DNA of 45,196 nucleotides from RGIG6353 sp964558655 (GTDB taxonomy: Bacteria; Bacillota; Clostridia; Oscillospirales; SIG627), in the NCBI GenBank assembly GCA_964558655.1, contig CAZLEX010000012.1:1-45196 (forward strand). The letters are read 5' to 3'. Positions 26,223 through 33,902 of this stretch are shown here, piece after piece (the first letter of the stretch is position 1; every line of letters begins with the position of its first letter). Made by a program: the position numbers and the translations under genes. The notes below the pieces were generated by a model. The model was given only the letters and a program-made list of their open reading frames with translations, searched no databases and was not told the origin of the DNA.

Positions 26223-26257
26223 AAAAAACAGGGCGGATTTTTCCGCCCTGTTTTTTT
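26223..26257 (+). terminator. Rho-independent terminator after the lipoprotein operon
   Basis: AACAGGGCGGA pairs with TCCGCCCTGTT across a TTTT loop, flanked by A-run and T-run (TTTTTTT to 26257). It is a textbook hairpin ending the sigma-lipoprotein transcript only 16 bp before the next start codon. Confidence 0.92.
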
Positions 26258-26273
26258 GGAAAAAGGAGATAAA

Positions 26274-27677
26274 ATGCTGTTTTCGTCTGTAACATTTTTA
26301 TATGTTTTTTTACCTCTATTTCTTTTGTGTTATTTTTTGGTACCGAAATTATTTAAAAACAGTGTAATATTACTGTTCAGTCTTGCGTTTTACGCATGGG
26401 GAGAACCCCGTTATGTAATTGTAATGATTGTGTCCGTTACCTGCGGATATTTGCTGGGACTGCTTATCGAAAAGTATAAAAGCAATAAACCGTTGTCACG
26501 GTTTTTTATGATACTCTCCGCCGTTATATCATTGGGCTTTTTGGGCTATTTCAAATATGCGGATTTTTTCATTACGAATTTTTCGGCAGTAACGGGGATA
26601 TCCGTTAAAGCACTCGGAGTTGCACTTCCCATAGGTATCAGTTTTTATACATTTCAGCTGTTAAGCTATACCATCGATGTTTATCGCGGCGATGTTCCCG
26701 CACAGAAAAATCCGATTACTTTGGCGGCGTACATTGCACTCTTTCCGCAGCTTATTGCGGGGCCGATCGTCCGATATTCCGATGTCGCACAGGAATTGCA
26801 AAGCAGAACGCACAGTTTTGAAAAGTTTTCGCAAGGCATACGCCGTTTTATAATAGGACTTTCGAAAAAAGTGCTTATTGCCAATTCTCTGGGAGAATTT
26901 TGCAGTGCATTTAAAGCTTCAGGCGATAAATCCGTCGCACTTTTCTGGTTTTATGCCATAGCCGTATCTCTCCATGTTTATTTCGATTTTTCCGGATATA
27001 GCGATATGGCGATAGGTCTCGGCAAAATGCTCGGATTTAATTTCCTTGAAAACTTTAATTACCCGTTTATTTCAAAAAGCATTACTGATTTTTGGAGACG
27101 TTGGCATATGTCTCTTTCATATTGGTTCAGAGATTATGTATACATTCCTCTCGGCGGAAACCGTGTAAAACCGCTTCGTCATGTGTTTAATATCTTTGTC
27201 GTCTGGTTTCTGACGGGATTTTGGCACGGTGCCGACTGGTATTTTATCGCATGGGGCGTTTATTTCGGCGTACTTCTTTTGATTGAAAAATTTTTCCTTT
27301 CAAAATATTTGAACAAACTCGGATTTTTGAGACATATATATGTGCTTTTCTTTGTGTCTGTAAGTTTTGTCGTATTTTATTCCGATACAAATACAGAGGC
27401 ATTTACATCTGTCGCAAAAATGTTCGGTGCCGGCGGTATTCCTCTTGTTTCCGATGAATTTTTCTATTACTTTAAGAGTATGGGTCCCACCGTATTAATT
27501 GCCGTTGTAGCGTCAACGCCTCTTTTTAAAAACCTCTACGCAAAACTTTGCGAAAAGCGGGCTTTAAATCGCATTTTTAATGTACTTGAAATACCCGTAA
27601 TGCTTATTTTACTTGCGGTTGTTACCGGATATTTGGTTGACGGTTCGTTTAACCCGTTTATCTATTTTAATTTTTAA
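26274..27677 (+). CDS. MBOAT family O-acyltransferase (AlgI-like)
   Basis: A 467-aa multi-pass membrane protein that should transfer an acyl (usually acetyl) group across the membrane to a cell-surface polymer. The start at 26274 (MLFSSVTFLYVFLPLFLL) is chosen because AAAAGGAG precedes it. Family motifs include the early segment FKYADFFITNF, HVYFDFSGYSDMAIGLGKML, NYPFISKSITDFWRRWHMSL and the catalytic His in TGFWHGADWYFIAWG. About 10-12 hydrophobic segments are visible. It is followed 12 bp later by an AlgX/DHHW-like gene, the common two-gene O-acetylation pair. The terminator just upstream leaves its own promoter unidentified. Confidence 0.93.
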   Translation: MLFSSVTFLYVFLPLFLLCYFLVPKLFKNSVILLFSLAFYAWGEPRYVIVMIVSVTCGYLLGLLIEKYKSNKPLSRFFMILSAVISLGFLGYFKYADFFITNFSAVTGISVKALGVALPIGISFYTFQLLSYTIDVYRGDVPAQKNPITLAAYIALFPQLIAGPIVRYSDVAQELQSRTHSFEKFSQGIRRFIIGLSKKVLIANSLGEFCSAFKASGDKSVALFWFYAIAVSLHVYFDFSGYSDMAIGLGKMLGFNFLENFNYPFISKSITDFWRRWHMSLSYWFRDYVYIPLGGNRVKPLRHVFNIFVVWFLTGFWHGADWYFIAWGVYFGVLLLIEKFFLSKYLNKLGFLRHIYVLFFVSVSFVVFYSDTNTEAFTSVAKMFGAGGIPLVSDEFFYYFKSMGPTVLIAVVASTPLFKNLYAKLCEKRALNRIFNVLEIPVMLILLAVVTGYLVDGSFNPFIYFNF

Positions 27678-27689
27678 TGAGGTGATATT

Positions 27690-28838
27690 ATGAATGATAA
27701 AATAAAAAATATTACCCTTACAACACTTTTTGTCGGATTTATTTTCTTTTTCGGAGCCAAGCTTCTGTTTTCACAGCCTCAGGAATACAGTATGTCGGAG
27801 AGGGGACGCCTGCTTGAACAAATGCCGTCTCTCACCAAAGAAACATTGCTTTCGGGCGATTTCATGCGTGACTTTGAAGAATTCGGACTTGACCAGTTTC
27901 CTTGCCGGGACAGCTTTAGGGAGCTGAAAATGTTTACGGCACTGAAAGTAATGAAAATATATACCGTAAACGACCTGTATATCTGGAAAGACGCAGTTGT
28001 CGAAGAAAACAGGGAACTCAACGAAGAAATGGTTTTAGATAACCTCGAAACACTCACGGGAATTTACGATAAGTATATAGAAAATAAAAATCCGAACGGA
28101 GTGTATTTTTCCGTAATTCCCGAAAAAAATCACTATTTTTCCGAAGAATCCGGACGGTTTTCTTATGACTTTAATGATTTTGAAAATACAGTGAAAAATA
28201 ATACTTCGTGGGCAGAATACATTGATATCGAAGACACTCTCACATCGGATTCTTTCTATAAAACAGATTCGCACTGGTCACAGGATAAACTGATTGAAAC
28301 AGCCAAAAAAATTGCCGAACAGATGGGCGTTGAAATTCCCGACAGCTATGTTACGAACACTACGGAAAAAGATTTTTACGGCGTCTATGCCGATTATATT
28401 CTTCTTCCCGTAAAAGCCGACAGAATCACTTACCTTACCAACGAAACGATAAATTCGTTTAAGGTCAAATCCTTTGATGAATTTGCCAAAGACGCAAAAA
28501 CTTTTGAGGATTTTTTTGCCGACGATGTCGTCTATAATTTTGATAAACTCAACTCAAACGACATGTACGACTTTTTCCTGTCGGGAGCTGTGGGTGATAT
28601 AACCGTGATTGAAAATCCGAATTGCGATAACGGTAAAAATCTTATCATTTTCAGAGACTCTTTCGGAAGCTCTCTTGCACCTTTGCTTGCACAGGGATAT
28701 AAGAAAACTACCGTAATCGATTTACGGGGAGTCTCCTCAATGATGTTTTCAAATTCGGCATTTGTGAACTTCAAAGATGCCGATGTACTGTTTATTTACA
28801 GCCCTGTTCTGTTAGAAGCTGTACGGCCTTTTAAATAA
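27690..28838 (+). CDS. DHHW/AlgX-AlgJ-like surface protein, O-acetylation partner
   Basis: A 382-aa protein with one N-terminal membrane anchor (~7-27) and an extracytoplasmic SGNH-like domain. Visible motifs are FYKTDSHWSQDKL, corresponding to the family's D-H-H-W signature but with Ser at the first His position, and LIIFRDSFGSSLAPLLAQ, corresponding to the GDSF block with the predicted nucleophile Ser. It probably completes acyl transfer from the upstream MBOAT protein to a wall polysaccharide. The TDSHW variant keeps the Asp and the second His, which are the catalytic pair in AlgJ/AlgX-type enzymes. GAGGTGAT precedes the start. Confidence 0.85.
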   Translation: MNDKIKNITLTTLFVGFIFFFGAKLLFSQPQEYSMSERGRLLEQMPSLTKETLLSGDFMRDFEEFGLDQFPCRDSFRELKMFTALKVMKIYTVNDLYIWKDAVVEENRELNEEMVLDNLETLTGIYDKYIENKNPNGVYFSVIPEKNHYFSEESGRFSYDFNDFENTVKNNTSWAEYIDIEDTLTSDSFYKTDSHWSQDKLIETAKKIAEQMGVEIPDSYVTNTTEKDFYGVYADYILLPVKADRITYLTNETINSFKVKSFDEFAKDAKTFEDFFADDVVYNFDKLNSNDMYDFFLSGAVGDITVIENPNCDNGKNLIIFRDSFGSSLAPLLAQGYKKTTVIDLRGVSSMMFSNSAFVNFKDADVLFIYSPVLLEAVRPFK

Positions 28839-28872
28839 AACACTTTACAAAAATTTAATATCAATCATTTGA

Positions 28873-28907
28873 GAAAGAGTTCGGTTTAATACCGGGCTCT
28901 TTCCTTT
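28873..28907 (+). terminator. Probable terminator after the O-acetylation pair
   Basis: GAAAGAGTTCGGT (28873-28885) pairs with ACCGGGCTCTTTC (28891-28903) with one mismatch, around a 5-nt loop. The following CTTTTG is a weak T-run. Confidence 0.6.
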
Positions 28908-29032
28908 TGCTTGAGAAGACAGGTATTATTTTTAAATCAATTTCCGTGCGGATTAAAAATTCGGTATACTTATCCGCTTTTCACGGATATACTTTGCTGT
29001 AAGAGCTTTCAGCTTTTTTTGTTTACTTGCGT

Positions 29033-29063
29033 AAAAAAGGGGAGAACAGCGAATGTTCTCCCC
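29033..29063 (-). terminator. Terminator after the first giant SLH gene
   Basis: GGGGAGAACA (29039-29048) pairs perfectly with TGTTCTCCCC (29054-29063). On the minus strand the stem is followed by TTTTTT. Confidence 0.9.
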
Positions 29064-29093
29064 AAAGGGTTTAGTGCTTTAAATGTTTGAAAA

Positions 29094-32000
29094 TCAGTTC
29101 GTGATTTCCTGACCTGCAAAACCGAGAGTAATTCTCGCACGCGTCGGAGCGTTTGTCTTGGCATCTGCCGTGTAGGTTGCCGTAAACGCACCCTTATCAA
29201 CATTGAGAGTACCGGTAAAGGTAACTTCTTCTGTTGTTTGTTCGGAGTTGTGATAGAGAATAGCCTTGTTTGTAAGAGGATCGTATTCGAGGTATTCTCC
29301 GCCACTCATCTTACAGTTGAATGTCATCGAGCTGTTTCCGACTTTGATGGTCGGATTTTCAATCGGAGCGTCGGTGTGAGTGTAAGCAACCAGGTCTCCG
29401 AATTGAGCGTTCGAAGCGGTAGAACCGCAGAGCCTTACATTTACCTGAACAATATCGGTGAATGCCGTAACTACACGGAATGTAGCGTATGTTGCACCGC
29501 TTGTTGTGATACCCGAGAATGTATACTTGTCAACATCGTATTCGGCGTTGTCTGCATCGAGAAGTACTATTTCTCTCCAACCTGTGAAGTTGAGGTCGAT
29601 GAAGTAGTCGGTGCGTCCTCCGCTTTCTCCGCTTGTTACTCCACCGGCGAGCGAAATAAGAGCGGCGTCTCCGTCTTTGCCTGTACCCTTAACGCGAATT
29701 GACATTGCCATATTCGGAGTTAAGTCTACATGGTCTACGGTTATGTTTGTCAGAGTTTGTTCGGCAAGTGTCTTTTCTTCGTTGAACGAAGCGATAAGAA
29801 CGGGATTTTCAAAGAGTGTCGAATAGCGGGATTCAATTCTTATAAACGGAGTTTGCGATGAGTAGGGGTTGGAGCCGCTGTAAGAATTGAGAACCGTGTC
29901 TTTTGCACTTCCGAGATTTGCCTTTTCGTAGTACATCTGGAGTAATGCATATTCGCCTTCGGATTTTTCGATTACTTTCCATTCTCCGCCGATAGACTTA
30001 ACTTTTTCGATTACTTCGTCTGTGAAATAATCGGATTTACGGAGCTTGGAGTAATATTCTGTGTAGTACTTTGCGTTGCTGTAATGGAACGCATTGTTCT
30101 TTATCGAATCAACTGAGAACGGATTGAAAACTACGGACATATCGTAGAGAATTCCGCCCATACCGAGTACATCTAAGTCATCGTGGAAAATAGTTTTCTG
30201 TATCGTGTTCTTAAGTCCTGCCACAGGCGACTGGTCGGGGAAGAACGAGAACCAACCGAGCGTTGTTGCCATGTTGTTATTCATGGACGCTTTGTTTGTT
30301 TCAATGTGGTTGCTTATGAAGAGTTTGAGCGAACGGCTTGCGGTATCCCACGCACCCGTGCGTCCTCTTACATTCCATTCCTGAGGAGCACCCGAAGATG
30401 TTTCGAGAATGGGATCGCGGTCACACTGGGAAACAATTCTCTGAACGAACATATGGAAGTAATACCATGTTTCTTCACCGTCTGCTAAGTGGCGGCTGAG
30501 ACCGTCGATAGCGTCGAGATAAATCATGTCAAATCCGCCGTCGTTGTAAGCCTGTGCCGTAAGGTCGGCAATGTGATAGAAGAGTTCTGAGCCGAGAACC
30601 GGTACGAACATATTGAAATATCCCGAAAGGTGATAAATCGTTGCTCCGGGCAGATGCTCAACCGCATCCGTACCGCATTGACCTCTCTTTGCACCGATAA
30701 AGCCTTCAGTGGTACCGGATTGAACCCAGATGATTTCTTCATCTATGAGTATGTAACGGCTGTTCTTATAGAAGAATGTGTAAGTGTTGTCAAATCCCGA
30801 TGCGTCTTCTTCGGTAGGAATAGTCGTACGGAATTTTGTTATCTTTTTGCGGAGTGTGTAAACATCGTCACGCTTTTCAAGCTGTTTCTGCCAATAGGGA
30901 TCGGCAGTGATGGTTGACGCATTGTAATCAATGTAGTACGCATAAGTGTGCAGACCTGTCTTGATACCTGCGTCTGCAATCTTTTTGCCTACATTTTCGT
31001 AATATTCTTTTGCGGTTCCGTTTTCCGTGTAAGCAAATACAAAATCACCCTGACGGAAAGTACCGGAAGCACTCTGATGTATGTCAAGCTGGTCAAGGTC
31101 GAGTTCAAACGCGAGGTCGATTACATCGTCGATTGTGTCAGGATTGACATTGGAAATAAGACCGTAGTCTCCCATGTTTCCTTCCCATTCGAGTGCATAC
31201 GCACCGCCTGCTTTGGAGGTAAGACCTACCGTAGGATCGATAGCGTCCATGACTTCCTGCAAATACTTGATTGTGTCGCCGCGTTTTGCGAATACAACGC
31301 CTAATTTTGCCCCCATAGTGCCTGCGTCGTAAATCGAATATGCTTTTGCGACAACCTGAGTGGCACTTTGTGAATTGTAACCCTTGTTAACGGGGTTTGT
31401 CCACGCCGTCATACCGATAGCGTTTATCATGTAGCTGTTGTCATCTGTTGCGGCGGGGAGAGAGGTTGCGATGTTTGCGAACACAACACATGCAATGCCG
31501 GGAGCAAGCTCCGAGTCGATTTCAAATGTCATGTAGTCGTCGCAAACTTCAACCAACAGGTATACGACATAGCCGCCTTTGAAAGTAACTTTGATTCTGT
31601 TGCCTTCGGTTTCGAGCTTTGTCGGATTGATCTGGCGTCCGTTGTCCGTTGTGATATAAATAAACTGCGAACCGGTTCCCATAACGACATTTTCGCTGTT
31701 GTCAAGATTAATGAGTTCTGAGATTTTTCCGTTCTTCTTGAGAATTGTCATTGAGAAATGCTTGTTTGTAAGCTTATAGGAAACCGAGTTTTCGGTTACG
31801 CCGTCAAGACTTGCTTCGTAATAGTAATCACCGTGAACATTTGAGTTTGAAGCCATGAGTATGTTGAGGCGAGCCCAATGTGTTCCTATGTCGGTAAATT
31901 CGTTTTCGAGATGAGTTTCGCTGATTGTATTTTCGGAAACTTTAAGTCCGAGAAGACGGTTGATAACCGTTACCACTTCGGCACGGGTTATCGTGTTGTC

Positions 32001-33557
32001 GGGACGGAATGTGTTGTCCTCGTAACCGTTTACAAGCCCGGAAGCCGCCGCTGCGACAATTGAGTCATAGTAGAAATGGTCTTCGGGAACATCGGTGAAC
32101 GATATCGTAGAGTTTCCTGTGAGGGAAGAGGTGAGATTTGCGAGTTCGACAAATTCGGCTCTCGTTATCGGTTCATTAGGTTTGTATTCGGTGTTCTTGT
32201 TACGGAAGAAATAACCCGTTTCATCGAGGTATGCAATAGCGTTGTAGTACCAGTCGCCCTCTTTGACATCGGTAAATCTTGTCGTGTATCCGTCGGGGAT
32301 ATCGTTAACGCCGAGAAGCAGGCGGGCAAAGATGGTGCAGGCTTCCGCACGCGTCATGTTTGCGTTGGGACGGAATGTGTTTTCTTCGTATCCCAAAATG
32401 TAAGAATTGTTCGCACCGTTGTACTGAGTGGAAATTTTGGGGAGTGAATCGTCAATAATCGGATCTGTCAAAGTTCCTATCTTAGAAAGTTTTACGGATT
32501 TTTCGCTCGATTCGATAATTCCTTTGAACGCAACCGACCACGCACAAGTGATTTCGGTATTGTCGGCTGAAATCTTTGTGAGAAGAAGGGTAACGCCGTT
32601 ATTGTTATTCATGGAAATGTCTGCATTTGCACTGATTGCGGCAACTTCAATTCCGCGGTCGTTTTTTATCTTCGACATTACAATTCCGTCTACCTCATAG
32701 CTTTGAGTTATGACTGCGAGAATATTGTCATATTTTCCGAAAGAATATTTCCAGAGTTCCTCTCCGTCACGGGGCTTGTCGTACCATGTCATGTTAAAAT
32801 AACGGAGTCTTGTTGTTCCTATTGACTGGAAGCCCGTTGTTTCCCAGCTCCACATGGTGTAAAGAGCACCTGTGTCGTCGATAAGATAAGGAGTGCAGAT
32901 AATGGCATATTTGTCGGGGTTTTGGTCCATTATCGAGTTGAACCAGTCGAGCGTTGTTGTTCTCGGCCATATCTCAAGCTGGAATATGATGTACTTCGTG
33001 CCGTTGTTTTCGACAATTGTGTAATAGTTGTTGTCGTCAAGAGATCCGCCGTTAACATCATCGGGCATTAACTCTTCGTGTGATAAGTAATCGGAGATAA
33101 GGTTGTTACGGTTAAATCCTTGACCTACATAGTCGTTTGTTGTACCGCTTACTCCGACCGGAAGATTTTCATCTTTCAGAAAAGAGATAGCTTTAGCAAA
33201 GTTTTTGTACTGAGCGTTCCACGCGGGATCGTTTAAGCTCATACTTGTGAGCTGATCCGTTGTAAGTCCTTGCGATGTTACGGTGTTTGCGTAATTGTAC
33301 TGACATTTGGTAGCGATTTGACCGATAAAAGAAACATACTTGATGTTGTAAGTGTCTTTCATCTCGGCAATCCAGTATGTAGAGTCTTCAATCTCGGAAA
33401 GACGGCTGTCGTCTTTTACGAAAGTGTTGACGCCGTTATAGCTGGCAATCACAAACCCGTTATCGTTGTTGAAATCCGCATCGCCCGCAAATACCGTAAG
33501 GCAGAGAGCCGAAACGATAAGCGAAACGAACAGAAGTGCCGATAAAAGTTTTTTCAT
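29094..33557 (-). CDS. Giant S-layer protein: decayed phosphoesterase + SLH x3 + hydrolase-like core
   Basis: A 1487-aa secreted protein. Signal peptide ~1-24. Residues ~30-290 follow the layout of a calcineurin-like phosphoesterase but lack its metal ligands: GQIA where GD is expected, GTTND for GNHD, CTPYLID for TH, no GHxH. Three SLH repeats lie mid-chain (~384-570; MTRAEACTIFARLL, ITRAEFVELANL, ITRAEVVTVINRLL). Residues ~580-1270 form the predicted TIM-barrel core shared with the 897-aa protein, with LHTYAYYI, an inserted segment ILIDEEIIWV and GGFDMIYLDAIDGLSRH (~1004). A beta-sandwich (~1280-1487; LNFTGWREIVLLDADN) ends the chain. A role in surface glycan breakdown or remodelling is inference. 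AAGGAGAAC precedes the start; the promoter is at 33594-33622. Confidence 0.82.
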   Translation of the reverse strand: MKKLLSALLFVSLIVSALCLTVFAGDADFNNDNGFVIASYNGVNTFVKDDSRLSEIEDSTYWIAEMKDTYNIKYVSFIGQIATKCQYNYANTVTSQGLTTDQLTSMSLNDPAWNAQYKNFAKAISFLKDENLPVGVSGTTNDYVGQGFNRNNLISDYLSHEELMPDDVNGGSLDDNNYYTIVENNGTKYIIFQLEIWPRTTTLDWFNSIMDQNPDKYAIICTPYLIDDTGALYTMWSWETTGFQSIGTTRLRYFNMTWYDKPRDGEELWKYSFGKYDNILAVITQSYEVDGIVMSKIKNDRGIEVAAISANADISMNNNNGVTLLLTKISADNTEITCAWSVAFKGIIESSEKSVKLSKIGTLTDPIIDDSLPKISTQYNGANNSYILGYEENTFRPNANMTRAEACTIFARLLLGVNDIPDGYTTRFTDVKEGDWYYNAIAYLDETGYFFRNKNTEYKPNEPITRAEFVELANLTSSLTGNSTISFTDVPEDHFYYDSIVAAAASGLVNGYEDNTFRPDNTITRAEVVTVINRLLGLKVSENTISETHLENEFTDIGTHWARLNILMASNSNVHGDYYYEASLDGVTENSVSYKLTNKHFSMTILKKNGKISELINLDNSENVVMGTGSQFIYITTDNGRQINPTKLETEGNRIKVTFKGGYVVYLLVEVCDDYMTFEIDSELAPGIACVVFANIATSLPAATDDNSYMINAIGMTAWTNPVNKGYNSQSATQVVAKAYSIYDAGTMGAKLGVVFAKRGDTIKYLQEVMDAIDPTVGLTSKAGGAYALEWEGNMGDYGLISNVNPDTIDDVIDLAFELDLDQLDIHQSASGTFRQGDFVFAYTENGTAKEYYENVGKKIADAGIKTGLHTYAYYIDYNASTITADPYWQKQLEKRDDVYTLRKKITKFRTTIPTEEDASGFDNTYTFFYKNSRYILIDEEIIWVQSGTTEGFIGAKRGQCGTDAVEHLPGATIYHLSGYFNMFVPVLGSELFYHIADLTAQAYNDGGFDMIYLDAIDGLSRHLADGEETWYYFHMFVQRIVSQCDRDPILETSSGAPQEWNVRGRTGAWDTASRSLKLFISNHIETNKASMNNNMATTLGWFSFFPDQSPVAGLKNTIQKTIFHDDLDVLGMGGILYDMSVVFNPFSVDSIKNNAFHYSNAKYYTEYYSKLRKSDYFTDEVIEKVKSIGGEWKVIEKSEGEYALLQMYYEKANLGSAKDTVLNSYSGSNPYSSQTPFIRIESRYSTLFENPVLIASFNEEKTLAEQTLTNITVDHVDLTPNMAMSIRVKGTGKDGDAALISLAGGVTSGESGGRTDYFIDLNFTGWREIVLLDADNAEYDVDKYTFSGITTSGATYATFRVVTAFTDIVQVNVRLCGSTASNAQFGDLVAYTHTDAPIENPTIKVGNSSMTFNCKMSGGEYLEYDPLTNKAILYHNSEQTTEEVTFTGTLNVDKGAFTATYTADAKTNAPTRARITLGFAGQEITN
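31943..32427 (-). repeat. SLH-coding cassette, near-identical to 36740-37224
   Basis: This segment aligns with 36740-37224 at a constant offset of 4797 bp without indels. In a ~245-bp block (31946-32190) I count about 11 differences. Neighbouring domains of the two genes are clearly more diverged. Confidence 0.85.
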
Positions 33558-33593
33558 CTTTGTTCTCCTTATAAAGATTTTTTTGGTGTATAT

Positions 33594-33622
33594 ATCTTAA
33601 CATAAAAGTGCATAAAAAGCAA
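33594..33622 (-). promoter_or_regulatory. Promoter for the first giant SLH gene
   Basis: Minus strand TTGCTT (33617-33622), 17-bp spacer, TAAGAT (33594-33599). The -35 context TTGCTTTTTA is the same as at 9659-9687 and 12471-12499. Confidence 0.65.
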
Positions 33623-33717
33623 CAAATAATTCTTTAAATTTCCGAAAAAAATGAGCGATTTGACGAAAGTCACAAAAAGAAAAAAAAAAAATGTGAAAAA
33701 GTCACAAAGAGAAATTT

Positions 33718-33746
33718 TTGACCGTTGAAAATGCCGTTCTTATACT
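33718..33746 (+). promoter_or_regulatory. Unassigned plus-strand promoter-like site
   Basis: TTGACC (33718-33723), 17-bp spacer, TATACT (33741-33746). No plus-strand gene follows. A transcript from here would meet the hairpin at 33851-33889 after ~135 nt. Confidence 0.5.
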
Positions 33747-33844
33747 TAAAAAATGATATTTTCACTTTGAAGTTTTCCGGCTTTCTTTTTTGGAATTAGA
33801 AATTTATGAATTACGAATTGCAAATTGCTAACCGCTAATTGTGT

Positions 33845-33889
33845 GATAAAAAATATTCCGGGAAAGCATTTGCTTTCCCGGAAATATTT
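33845..33889 (-). terminator. Terminator after the second giant SLH gene
   Basis: A long stem: AAATATTCCGGGAAAGCA (33851-33868) with TGCTTTCCCGG and AAATATTT, one bulged base. On the minus strand it runs into TTTTTTATC. The stem is symmetric enough to work from the plus strand too. Confidence 0.85.
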
Positions 33890-33902
33890 CAAGTACCGTT
33901 TT

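Larger units (their letters stand above)
33558..33902. other. Intergenic region between the two giant SLH genes
   Basis: The 345-bp gap holds the minus-strand promoter of the downstream gene and two direct copies of GTCACAAA (33669 and 33701). It also holds an unassigned plus-strand promoter-like site, a degenerate ~7-bp AATT repeat (33793-33840) and the terminator of the upstream gene. No coding sequence with a ribosome binding site is visible. Confidence 0.7.

Noticed and set aside
26218..26246. Promoter for the AlgI-like gene from TTGACA at 26218
   Set aside because: The position 17 bp downstream reads TTCCGC, inside the terminator stem, with no -10 resemblance.
26256..26273. Upstream start codon for the AlgI-like gene
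   Set aside because: It falls in the terminator T-run. The ATG at 26274 has AAGGAG before it and begins directly with the first membrane segment.
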